Shown here: piece by piece, positions 1 through 13,133 of the stretch
How positions within the stretch are numbered: position 1 is the first letter of the stretch
Layout of the letters: every line of letters begins with the position of its first letter
NCBI GenBank assembly: GCA_025786725.1
Contig: JAHLTZ010000015.1
Span: 496,001 to 560,000 of the forward strand
DNA length: 64,000 nucleotides
Reading direction: 5' to 3'
Origin: Syncephalis fuscata
Taxonomy: Eukaryota > Zoopagomycota > Zoopagomycetes > Zoopagales > Piptocephalidaceae
Notes under the pieces: generated by a model
Told to the model about the DNA's origin: nothing
Seen by the model: only the letters and a program-made list of their open reading frames with translations
The model's database searches: none
Position numbers and translations under genes: made by a program

Positions 1-1577
1 TAATATATATATATATATAATTCACATATTGTATTACTGACCCAAAGTGCTGATGCTGATTCGAGTGAGGCCATACTACACGCATAATCAAGCTGAAGTA
101 AGCTTTTACACAAAAACTCTTTGGCCTAAATCAATTATTTAGTTAGCCTATTTCTATCAAACTACCATTACGCACCTCAGCTGGACTGGGTAAAGTAATT
201 GGACGTGGTGGTGCTTGACAATTCAATTGTCGATGAATATGCGAGTCAAAGGCTAGATTATTTACAACCATTAGTATCATTCTCGGTGTACTTATTGTAG
301 TTGCTGTATTTACCAAATGAAACATCTTCATCAGTGGATAATGGCTGTACTCGTTCCAATGCTTGGTGGGCTAGTTGTAACTCACGCTGAATAGATTCAT
401 ATCTAATACCAGCTCGGGATATCATATCCAATTGAGCTAGACTTGCTAGAAAGTGCTAGAAAATATAGTTAATTACATAATCCATATTAATACATTTAAT
501 TATTTACTTGTCTAAACTGTAATCTATTCAATACTCCATTAATTAAATCCAGTTCTGCATTTGAGGTCGTTTCTGTTTCCTCGTATTTACTAATAATCAA
601 TTTCCAATTATGTCCTGCCTTTTCCAATAATTGAATTCCTTTGAATGGTGCTGCGTCATGTTGAAATGACACACCAAAACTGCTACAACTAAAATCTTCC
701 TCCTATTCTACATTAACACCATACTTTTTATAATCCGTACTATTATACTTACTTCATATATATTGCCTTGTGACATTTCTCGTAAAATCAATCGATAACA
801 CTCAATAAGACCCATCACATAAGTAATTAGTGTTTGATGAGCATGCAATATTCTTTCCGATGTAGGTATCGATGGCCATGCACCATGAACATCATAGTTG
901 GTCTCGCTAAAAGGTTCTTTTAGACTATTCGTATGCATTACATACAAGCTAGTAAATAGAGTTTGTGCTAGCGTATTACCCGATAACCAACTCGTCTATG
1001 ATAAACATATTATTAGTTTATACTTGTATCAATTAAATACACTTGTACTTACCTCCAGCACCATTAAATGATCCAACACTGCTATCAATTGAGATAAATC
1101 ACCTGATAACAATGGTGTATTGATATCAAATATAGGAGACGTATCTGTTGTTGTTGTCTCTATAGCTGTTGTATTCAACGCCATTCCCGTGTCCATCTTG
1201 GGATTCATAATCTTTTCATAATATTTGTATTATTAATCGCTTCTTATTTCATATTAATTACGATCTACTTACCACTACAGTACTCATAATATCCCATAGT
1301 GACAATCCCTTTTCAATGATCAATTCACCAATATCAAGTTCTATATACTCAGTTTAATAATGACGCGATATTAATTCATTTACTTTATTACCTTTTGTAG
1401 CTGTAGACAATAGGTCCGTAACATCTTATATGTATCGTTTGATAGAGCCACGGTGGCTGCTTCATTCTTTGATATTGAAGATGGTCCCGCGACTATCTCT
1501 TTATCTGTCCCTACTGAAAGTTGCTCTAAATTCAATTCTTCTACATTAAATGTTGGACGGTTCGGTGTTTCTGCCAT
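1..1577 (-). CDS. NAA35: NatC auxiliary subunit Naa35/Mak10 (5' part, runs off left edge)
   Basis: This is the large auxiliary subunit of the NatC N-terminal acetyltransferase, which anchors the catalytic subunit to ribosomes. The ATG at 1577 opens a 62-codon first exon. Later exons give ELDIGELIIEKGLSLWDIMS, then MNPKMDTGM (the family signature, MDPKMDAGM in animals), then a segment matching the family's WLxGxxLAQTxFTxLY stretch (SWLSGNTLAQTLFTSLY) near 1000-940. The family's PxRPxxLPSP-like region lies near 200. Short introns interrupt the gene throughout, for example one after LQLQK and one after DEDVSFG near 300. The last visible exon appears to start after an intron near 130-170 and is still open at base 1. 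It is divergent from the PIGH gene, with about 270 bases between the starts. An upstream in-frame ATG near 1664 is possible but gives no family-like residues. Confidence 0.85.
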
Positions 1578-1843
1578 TCTAGTTATACTATTCTTCACAG
1601 TCCACAGGTAACTGTATCGTAATTGTACAAGTGGTTGGAAATAAAGACGAGACAAGAAAAGCAAAATCTATTCTATGTCGAAAGGAGCGTATCATTTTCC
1701 TATCTCTCCCTCGCCTTCTTTCACTTTACCTCATTCGTTACTCTTAACTCTTGTGCCATTATTTGTCATTGTTTATACTGCTATTAATAGTAAGGGCAAT
1801 ACTGCGACAATAGTTTTATTAGAATATTGTAAATATTTAAGGG

Positions 1844-2761
1844 ATGGCGCGTTCTATTGATCCCACTTCTACTACGACTACTACCACAATAGACCACAAG
1901 CTATTAGATGCCCATTTGGACTTCAGTGTACGAACAGCATCCCATACCGCTCGAGAATACGTAGTTACTTCAAAAGCACCATTTATAGGTATTGTTGATG
2001 TATCAATAATTACAATATTAGTGTTATTATGGAGTGTTTTCAATCGAGTAGGTTATTATACTATCTTATTAAATATAACTAATAAACAAAACAACTAGTT
2101 ACCATCTAGCATCCCTAGTATAGTTTTATTAGCTATATTTATTCTATGGGCCAATTCAAAACGCAATACTATACGAGAAGGTAATCAATCAACGCCTTTA
2201 TCTATATCATTCAACTGATATGAATGTCATAACTGTGTCATCATTAGAGTCATTGCTAGTTGTACGTGATTTTGGTCTACAAGTAAAGACAACCTATGTA
2301 GGAGGCCGTAATGTTACCCGAATGATTGATATAGCATGTGTTAAAGACATTGTTATTAATGAAGGCATTACCATGTTTCAAGTAAGTAGCAATAAATCAT
2401 TATATTTGGTATTAAATTCATATATTATAGGTCAAGTTCTACTTGGCCATCCTGGTTGATAAACAAGATAAAATGGTTATTATATTTGAAGTAATTACTA
2501 TAACGCACTTATACTTTTAGATATTAATTACATGCCATTTAGCATTTATTACCATCACTCAAAATATTACTAAAAGTCTACCGAGGAACACGAGCACTCA
2601 TGTATTCGGAAGAAGAGGATGTAGATGAAGAGAAAGAGGCGAAACACGATGGTACTACTTACAAAGGAAAGGAGAGACGAGATATGACGGATGATCATCT
2701 ATTTGAACATAATATGGATAAAGAAGAATACGAAGAATACGAAGAAGAAATAAAAACATAA
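1844..2761 (+). CDS. PIGH: GPI-GlcNAc transferase subunit H (Pig-H/Gpi15)
   Basis: This is a subunit of the ER complex that adds GlcNAc to phosphatidylinositol, the first step of GPI-anchor synthesis. The N-terminal exon is Thr-rich and then gives a hydrophobic segment (FIGIVDVSIITILVLLWSVF). A second hydrophobic exon follows near 2120-2160. After it comes the PIG-H domain: SLESLLVVRDFGLQVKTTY and CVKDIVINEGITMF, against the family's ETLLIIDSLGIQ and KVKDIVINEAI. The last exon continues with PSLKILLKVYRGTRALMY and an acidic, Lys-rich tail ending at 2761. At least three introns are needed. The tail is longer and more charged than in the animal protein. The gene converges on AAR2, with only 9 bases between the two stop codons. 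Confidence 0.85.
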
Positions 2762-2770
2762 CTTATTTAT

Positions 2771-4028
2771 TTACAACTCTACGATAACAGGTGCATCTTC
2801 ACCTTCTTCAAGTTCTTCTTCTTCTTCAAAAGGTGGTACCCATCCAAATTTATCTTGTAAAAATAATCTGAATTCTGTAATCTGTTCTATTAAATTGTTC
2901 ATATTGGATGGATATTCATTAGATGTAGTGTCTCGTTGTTGTGCCACATTACTAAATAATGTCTATAGTTGTTAAATATTAATTAGTTAGTAATAACAAT
3001 AATATATAGACATCTTACTTTTAATAGTACAGATATGAAATTATCTGATGAAAGCAAATCGTAAAAGAAATCATGAGGACATTCTTGTAATTGATGCTGT
3101 AACACCTCTATAATATTTAATAGATGATTAATTAATATAACTGTATTATAATAAACATTAAACACTTACGAAGGAAATCTACATAAAGTGTATTTCCCAT
3201 ACTTGACAACGCTTGTTCACTACCACATATTAAATGAGTAATACGTTTCCATTGTTCTAATCCTGAATAGTTGTGAGCGAGTAACAGTAATATAAATGCC
3301 AATTGCATCTCTCCTAGTAGACCCTTGTAGTCATCTAATAGATGTAAGCTAGTTATATATATACATATATATATGATAATTACCATTAAAGTGCTGTTTA
3401 ATAATCGATTGAAGTAACCACGTTTTATCCAACATGTTACGCGTTAATTCAGATCCAGTTGTTCCTTCACGATAGGATCGACGCACTTCAATAGGCGTGA
3501 ATCCTTTAAGTGTTGTTGTATCAGCACTACTATCCGGCAATTCGATGCCATGTTCATCTGGCTGAGTAATATCAAGTATACGTTGATTTGACGGTAGAAT
3601 ACGACGTGCAAGGTCAGGTGAAATATAATTACTTAATTGTCGCCATATAGTATACGTTTTAGATTCGAGTGGATACGGTGCAAGGTTAGGATCATAATTA
3701 CGAAGTTGATCCCGGTAATGAATAGATACATCGCCTTTAATCGCGTCAATAGGTTCAAAATCTTCAGTATCCAAATTCCAACGCCGTACAGTATTTCTTG
3801 TTCGTCAAAACTATGTAGAAACCCGTTACGTAAACCACTCTGACCGACTTTATCGGTCACGCTATAATAGATCAGATGGATACCAGGTGGTATCATTTTG
3901 ACACCTTGAAAGCGTGGACCTATAGTCCAACTGTTGTAATCAATACCGAATTCAAGTCCATCTGGTGCATCAAGCAGTAATAATACTGCATACCGATAAA
4001 ACAATTGCTGTGCCGTTTCTTGATCCAT
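2771..4028 (-). CDS. AAR2: U5 snRNP assembly factor Aar2
   Basis: Aar2 binds Prp8 in the cytoplasmic U5 snRNP precursor and is released when the particle matures, so it acts in spliceosome assembly. The first exon carries the family hallmarks FGIDYNSWTIGPRFQGVKMI and PPGIHLIYYS. The middle exon has GIELPDS and the MLDKTWLLQSIIKQHFNG helix. Later exons read GEMQLAFILLLLAHNYSGLE and QWKRITHLICGSEQAL, where animal proteins have ELQFAFVCFLLG and HWKRLLNLLCRSEAA. The C-terminus ends in DAPVIVEL, as in the animal protein. Length is normal for the family. The start at 4028 gives MDQETAQQLF, equivalent to the animal MDPELAKQLF. Short introns separate about five exons. Confidence 0.93.
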
Positions 4029-4214
4029 ATTAACTAATGACGATAATAGTAAATAGTGTAAATAGAGTATGTTTATATATATATATACTATATACTATAT
4101 ACTATATACTATGACAGTAAAAAAAGAAACAGTGTCGCTTATTTTTCTTCTTTTTTCACCTCTTAGCTTTTCTTTTATTTCAACGACATCGACATCGTCG
4201 TTTCAGTTCACATA

Positions 4215-6962
4215 ATGAATCACTCAAGCGATATCACCGATAACTTTGAAGCCTATACCAATAGTCTATTTGGCTCTTTGGTACAGGCGGTCCAACAGGC
4301 CAATACAATACCTAGCAGTGAAGACTTGTCATTTTATCGTATGCTTAATCGACCACTAGGCACGACACTAGATACTTGTAGTGGAGATATTCTTGATATG
4401 TGCAATAGTCTGCTTCAATATGTAGGTCGACCACCATCAGATCCATTTGAAGAGGCCGACGATGTTAGAGAACGGTTTGGTGATGTTGTTGATGCTGTTG
4501 ATAGTCTACTGGAAAGAACTGTAAGTAGAGGATATACATATACAGCAATAAGTAACTTTTAATAATTATACTATCCACAACGTCTATAGGATGTTTGTCT
4601 AGATGAAATGACTGGTAAAACCAATGAACGTTCAGTAATTACACAAAGTGCTCCTTCATTAGTTAAAATGTCTCAGGTAATAATAACTAGTTAATTAAAC
4701 AAATGGCCTGTTAATCTAATTGTAATATAGCCCAATTTAGACTATCATCTTATTCATGCCCAAAATATTGTACGGCCACAAATTAGATTTGCTGATAAAA
4801 TTGATAATACAAATCATATCCCATTTGTGCCCAAGATTAAAACAAAGCCTAATGCAAAAGTACCACTAGGCTATGGTGAGTAATAGTGAATACAGGTGTT
4901 TAACAATATTTGTAATATAAGAATCATAGGAATGCCAACATTACAAAAAGCCATTGATGATGAAATAACCGAAACAGCAGATCATCTACAGACTCATATG
5001 CAATCATTAGGTATTGCCGAAGGAATGATGAGGTAATAGTTGATAGGTTAATAGTTATAGAATAGATTTAATAATTATATTTAGTGCACCGCATCCGTAT
5101 GAATATGAATTGAAGCATATTGAATATCCAACCTGGTTGTTTAAACCAGTGACAGAAACACCATATACACTATTTGATGATACAGATGCTATCTGGGTGG
5201 ATACACCACAAGGATTACAGAATATGATCAATATTCTAAGTAACGTAACAGAAATTGCTGTGGATTTAGAAGTATGTAATGTTATATGATATGACAAATA
5301 ATTAAATATTAATTTAATTTAATTTAATTTAATTAGGCCCATGATTATCGATCTTTTCAAGGATTTACTTGTTTAATGCAATTAAGTACAAGAGAACAAG
5401 ATTTTATCGTGGATACATTGGTGCTTCGTGAAGAATTACACGCCATTAATGTTATATTTAGTAATCCTAACATTATTAAAGTAAGTATATACTAGTATAT
5501 ATATATATATGTATGTATGTATATATATGTATGTATAGAGCTATAATGACATTATAAATAGGTATTCCATGGTGCAGATAGTGATATTGTATGGCTACAA
5601 CGAGATTTTGGTGTTTATGTCATAGGTCTATTTGATACATATCAAGCATCACGTATATTAGGTAGAGTATATATATATATATATATATATAGTTGATTAC
5701 GTAAATAGTTTAATAATTGATAACTGATGGTTGATAATAGAGTTTGAACGACTTTCATTGGCATATTTATTGCAAAAGTATGCTAATGTTAATCCTGATA
5801 AAAGATATCAATTGGCTGATTGGCGTATACGGTTAGTAATTAATACTATTTATTAAATGAATATTTATATATCTTTATATATAATTGTATTAATATATTG
5901 ATATTAGACCTTTACCCAAGGAAATGCTATTATATGCTCGTTCAGATACACACTATCTATTATATATATTTGATCGACTTCATCAAGAGTTGATGGCTAA
6001 ATCAAATCCCGAAACGCTTAATTTATTACATGCTGTATTGGATCGTTCTCAAGAAACAGCTCTAAAGCGATATGAGAAAGAAATGTACGATGAAGAACAT
6101 GGTGAAGGACCAGGTGGCTGGCGTACACTTATTGCTAAATGGAACTATTCACTTAATACAGTACAGGTGAGTAGGAAGCATAATGAATAGATTTGATGAA
6201 TTAATGATACATTATTCTACTAGTTGGCTGTATTCCGTGCATTACATGCCTGGAGAGATCGTACAGCCCGTATAGAAGATGAAAGTACACGGTAAGTATT
6301 AATAATAAGAATAGTAACGCCGATGATAGTGGTATTAAGTTAGTTATTACCATCTTATAGGTATATATTGCCCAATCCAATGTTATTCTCATTGGCACAG
6401 AAGATGCCTACTGAAGCAGCTGGGGTCATTGGTTGTTGTACACCAGTGCCACCTCTTGTTCGTATGAATGCCACAGATCTTGCCTATGAGATTCAAAATG
6501 CCCGATCTGCGGCAGAACAGCAACAAGCAGAACGAGCAGCAAAAGTACGAGCCATGATTCAATCAACCGATGATACATCAATGAAAGCAGAGCATATTCG
6601 CTTTGACACCATGCGTAAGTATTCATTTAATTCTATATTAATATATTAATGTATTAATATTATATATATATATACTAAATAACTGGTTTAGAAGTGGATC
6701 AGCACAATGATACCTTAATGGATCGTGAATTACCCGATGTTTCCACCTTATTAGTAGAACATTCACAGCTTTTTGGTCATCATGCTATTGTATGGGTAAG
6801 ATAATGGATATGATTATTACAACTTATTAATATTGATTGATCTAGAAATCGACATCTATTAAAGCTATTGATGAATCGACTGAAGTTGCACAACATTTAC
6901 CAGAATTCAGTTTTATTCCTCTCGATCAAAATATCAATGAATGGACAGTTGTTCATCATTAG
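4215..6962 (+). CDS. RRP6: Nuclear exosome 3'-5' exoribonuclease Rrp6/EXOSC10
   Basis: This is the catalytic nuclear-exosome subunit that trims and degrades rRNA, snoRNA and aberrant transcripts. The first exon is a PMC2NT-type helical domain ([20 protein letters not shown]). The DEDD-Y nuclease core follows over several exons: [19 protein letters not shown] supplies the first Asp and Glu, [20 protein letters not shown] the next Asp, and [18 protein letters not shown] the final Tyr/Asp motif. [20 protein letters not shown] near 6230-6290 begins an HRDC-like region. A Gln/Glu-rich tail ends at the TAG at 6960-6962. The many introns (about ten) are short, and several carry TA dinucleotide runs. 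I see no long basic tail of the animal type. The gene converges on the kinase at 7119. Confidence 0.92.
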
Positions 6963-7118
6963 ATACGATTAATGATTAAGCACTAATATGTTAATAATGG
7001 ACTTTTTAAAAATAAACATTATTTCCTTACAACAACAACATTTGTGTGTATTTATTAATGATTACGAAAATGAATCGATTCCCCCAACACTCAAGGCCAT
7101 CGAATCATTTATGGCTTG

Positions 7119-8637
<1,519 letters not shown>

Positions 8638-9301
8638 TGTTGTAGTGGATGTAGATGTGCTAATTTAAAACAATAGAGTGGTGTTGGTGTAGTGATAAGA
8701 GAAGGTAAAGAAGGCAATTTTATCATTAGAGAAATTTAGATGATGTCAGTATTATAATCCATATTACTTGATACAGCGCCATCTACAAGTTACTATTTAT
8801 AGACTACAATTACAATATACTCTTAAATAATAAGTTATTAGTGTTTAAATGATCGTTATTACATGTATTGAATAGAATAAAGGAATAATTAGCTATTAGT
8901 CTACTAGAGATATTGAATTATTAATTATTAAAGTAATGCATTATTATGTATATTCAAATATGAATAGATATTGATTCCATGTTTATCGTAATGTTCATGT
9001 TATTACTAAAATGGTTATATTTACACATTCAATATTAGTTGTGTAATATAAGAATAGTACTATTTTGTTGCGTAAATAATCAATGTTCAGTAAAACCTTA
9101 TTAAATTAACTATTCTACTCATATTATTATATATTTAGCTACATTATTTAATACTAGAAATGAAAAGATTTATTCAAGAAAATTAAAGCATTGACTTTTG
9201 CTTTTACAACGGATGTGAATTAGCAAATGACTCAGTCATAAGAGACATCATTTTAGTGACAGTCGATGTATTGGATGGCAATACTGCTGACGATACTGCT
9301 G
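8638..9301. other. Intergenic, AT-rich
   Basis: This lies between the kinase start and the kinesin stop and must contain the kinase promoter. It is strongly AT-rich with short poly-A and poly-T runs. I see no coding exon or repeat. Confidence 0.6.
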
Positions 9302-12177
9302 CTACTGCTGATGATGATGATGTGGTGGTGGTGCAGGTATTTGGGATAGCATAACATGTTGTGCACGAGTAGTAGCACGATCCCGTCGACGACGTTCAGT
9401 AACAGCGGCTAATGCGTCAACAATAGCCATACGTTCTCGTAGTATATGTTCAAGTTGATTAAGATAGACATCTTGATCAACACGATTAAATCGGGCTGCT
9501 TGCCATAATCGATAGGAGTTATCGTGTGTTTGAGCTTGACGATCCAACGCCCAACGATGACAACCTAATACGAAATTCCACGAAGGATCATCGGTAGGCA
9601 GGGCTGAATCTAATAGTAAATCTTCATCGGCATCAATATACTCTTGGAATAGAACACCACCACCACCCGCGGCGATAATATCATCACCAGGCAGTAGCGT
9701 ATTCATGCCTAATTCCTGCCAATTAATTTCCCTTGGTGGTAATATTTCTTCAGGCTGTGTGGAAACACTATCCGTCCTTGCATGATCGCCAAATAGCGAG
9801 TCACCGGCAATACTTTCATTAGCTACACTGCCAACATCATCAAGATCAAGCAAATCAACATCGGCATCCGGATCGTCGTCGTCATCGTCGTCGTCCTCTT
9901 CAATGTAGTCACCCTCTTCATCGTCGTCATCGTCCACTTCGACTTCAACTTCCATCTCAATAAGCTCTTCTTCGTTGTTAGCATTAAGTTGTCGCACCAT
10001 ACGACGTACAGTTCGGTGGCGAATACGTCTATTACGACGCACGCGGATTGTTTTAACGCGGCGAGCATAGCGCAGTGTGTTGGAAGTGTGTTCAACACTG
10101 CCTGAGGCCGGAGTCACACAAGCAATGACGGCTGTATGTGCTTCAGGACTAATAAGCGAGTCTTTAAGCACAAGTGTAAGTTGCGATACACGGAATGGTA
10201 CATGGCCTAGTTGTGGCGTATTAAGCACTTGCCCATTGGCATTAACACCAGATGGACCGGCCATGGTTGATGTTGTTGCCACTGATATGGCCGATAAGGC
10301 CGGTGAATGTGGCGGTACACCATTCAAAGCCAATAAAGAATCATCGGCATGCTGTGTTGTTGCGGCATTAGCATCACTTGCTGGATCGACTGTCTTGCCG
10401 GGTGCCGGAATTTTAACGGCACTTAGTCGACTTAATGCACGAATACACTCTTTAAGTGCCAATAAACTGCGATTAATGCCACCACCTTCGACACGCTCCT
10501 TTTTACTGGCATTTTTTGCTTCGGCAGCCCGTTCACTACCCGCCAAATCTACTAAACTCATCTTTGCATAAATGCGGCGCTTTTTTTGTCCATCAACTAT
10601 ACGATCAAGTTCTTCGCGCAATATGACCTGCACTACAGCATGACTACGTGAAGCTGCCGCATTCAAACCAGTGCTGCCTACTGTACGATCGTTATTGCCA
10701 GCACGGATTAATTCCAAAGCTGCTTCGGGTGAATTAAGCGGTATTTCGCGTAATCCAATAACTCGATTACGTCCTTGCCGATCCGTTCGAAGCATACATC
10801 TATTACGCGACTGTAATAAATCATAAATACGATTCTGATGAATTTCAAAAAAGCACAAATAAGGCACAAGCTGAATATGACTTGACATGGTAGCCACTAA
10901 GTCGAATAAATCGCGTAATGCCATTTCATGAATACCAATAGTACGTGGTGTAGGCGATGGAGGTGCTGTATTGGCCGAATGTCCATGGCCTCGACTAGCT
11001 GAATGCGCCGAATTACGTATACCATCACTGCCAAACATAGTATGGGTTTTTCCCTATATTTAATTCATTAACATTGATTATAATTACAGTACAAATAGAT
11101 AGACTTACACTGCCTGTTTGTCCATAAGCAAATAAAGTAACACGCGCACCTGGATTCTGCATTGCTTGTATTAAAGGTTCTACCGATTTTGTATATACCT
11201 CTTCATTTGTTGAATGGCTATCGAATGAATCGTCAAATCGATAAGTTTGTGTGGCCATCGACATGCGTTTACGCTGATCAAATGTATCCAAACGCATTTT
11301 TGGCTCGTGTAAAAACATTTTAGCATAAGGATGTGTTGGTGTAGGCCGCTGTCCAACCGTAATTAATTCAAATTGATTAACGGCTGTTTCTATAGCATTT
11401 ATCAGTATTTGAGTCAATGTACTATTATTAATAGCTTACCTTTTGCATTCATTGGACGTGTACGCACAAATACTTTAATACGATGATTTTCTTCGGCTAG
11501 TGTCTCCCCATCGCCTGCACCAATACCAAGTGTTTTGGGATCGGTAGCGCCAATTGTACCACGTGCTACTCGTTCCATTAAACGAAGCTGGGCCGATTCA
11601 CGCCATTCATTAATCATTTGACGGAAGAAATGTGCATGTTCCGCTGCCGCCTCTTCCGGTGTACGATCAAGCTGGCGACGGACCTCTGCTGCACGCGCAT
11701 GTCGCTCCTCTCGATTCTGTCGTAACTTATCGGTATCAGGCCGTGACGATAAAACCGGCGATGGCAATGGAGATCGATTCGATCCGGTTGTGTGAATCGA
11801 GGTTGAAGAAATGTTAAATCGACCTGCACTATCGCCACCATAGATTGAATTACTACCAGTTTGCACCGTAATAGGCGGTAGCTCTAAGGTACGCGACCGT
11901 GCTGGTCGTCCTGCTACTGGACTATCGCCACTTCTTGTACTGCTGTTGGATATAATTGAGTCACGATGGCGTGCTTTAACGGTAGCGGCTTTCGGAGTAG
12001 GGATTGCTGTCTAGTGATTTTATTTATAGGCATAAGTAATAGTATAACTATAGACGCGAAATAGCGACAACTTGCCTCAATAGGAGTTACGCCCGACGAA
12101 GCGCGTGAAAACGTCTTACTTGGCATCCGAAGGCCAGAACGTTTTGGAGTGTCCTGAGAAGAATTATCTGCTGTCAT
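9302..12177 (-). CDS. Kinesin-13-like motor protein with internal motor domain
   Basis: The motor domain is preceded by about 200 residues of Ser/Thr- and Arg-rich sequence, as in microtubule-depolymerising kinesin-13 proteins (KIF2/KIF24). Motor landmarks run in order: RIKVFVRTRPMN; HEPKMRLD at the place of the kinesin-13 KLKVD finger; the P-loop FAYGQTGSGKTHTMFG, formed across an intron near 11040-11110; switch I NAAASRSHAVVQ; switch II SLVDLAGSERAAEA; SLLALKECIRALS; and FRVSQLTLVLKDSL. A loop of about 70 residues rich in Ala, Pro and Thr is inserted after ALSRLSAVK. The motor is followed by long runs of Asp and Glu and ends in a His/Gln tail. The first serine of the usual SSRSH is Ala. The first intron uses a GC donor. 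Confidence 0.88.
12011..12075 (-). other. Non-canonical GC-AG intron in the kinesin gene
   Basis: Exon 1 reads through VTPIE in frame and then meets GCAAGT. The next AG that restores the frame follows ATCACTAG, and the downstream exon resumes with TAIPTPKAATV. The 65-base length suits the other introns here, and no nearby GT gives an in-frame join. GCAAGT is the usual donor of the minority GC-AG class. Confidence 0.7.
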
Positions 12178-13133
12178 GTTGAACTGTAAGCGCAATGCCT
12201 GTTGTTCTATCACGCATAGACCAGCGCAAGTCAACGAGTAGACGTTGAATTTGGCTGTATTATTACTACAACGACGCCGATTACGACAACTACTACTCTA
12301 GAAACGGTTGTAGTACAATATAGTTGCAAATTCACTAAAACAGAGGAAATCAGTCCACTAAAGTATAGAAGAAAAGAAAGACGGGAAACGTGGACAGTAA
12401 AAAGAAGCCGACAACTCAACCGTGAAAAGGGGAGTGCAGCGTAGTAGTTATCGGTTGACTTCCTGCCGTCTCAGGGGAATGTAGATAGATGGCTTTATTA
12501 GTGGGTGCGTGAACGTGTGGTGGATGAATGGTGCATGCATGTACTAATTTCTATGCATGTGGTTCTCATTCTGTGTAATTGTGTGTACTTGTGTGCGTGC
12601 GTGTGTGTACCTCATTGTGGTTATCGAGTATGAGTAGAGGGGAGGTCCATGCACATCATCATCATTGTCTGTATAACAACTATGATCAACATGCGGTGTT
12701 TACCTCGCATGTCGCTTATTTCACCCTTAATTTGAACAGACTTCATTGTAGTTATGGCTGTCTATTGTAGCATGTGTCTGGGCATGGTAATGAACCCAAA
12801 GATCAACGTGCTTATTTTAGTATTTGACAGGTGTCACATGCCGTCCATAAAAACGCAATTAACAGTACACACGCTTAACAACAAACGATAGCTCATTCGG
12901 CCTAGATGAGCAAATAATGATGCAATGGCCATGCGCTTACCCATCTCGAGCATAATGCACCGTCCTGTGCAATTAGATCAGTTTAACAATTACGTTATTT
13001 ATATGCATTATAATGAAGTATTGGCATGCAAATAAAATTATTTAATTGTAACTAAATTAATGTGTAAATCTTGGTTTTTTATTAGCCAGTTATTTAATTA
13101 TATCTAAACTAATCGCATTTATTAGTATTACTA
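12178..13133. other. Intergenic region upstream of the kinesin gene
   Basis: About 950 bases between the kinesin start and the ALG9 stop. It contains a GT/GC-rich stretch near 12570-12610 and AT-rich sequence near the ALG9 3' end. No exon or RNA gene is recognised. It must include the kinesin promoter. Confidence 0.5.

Noticed and set aside
10077-10571. 164-codon open frame on the plus strand
   Set aside because: It is the reverse of the kinesin motor coding region and has no motif of its own.
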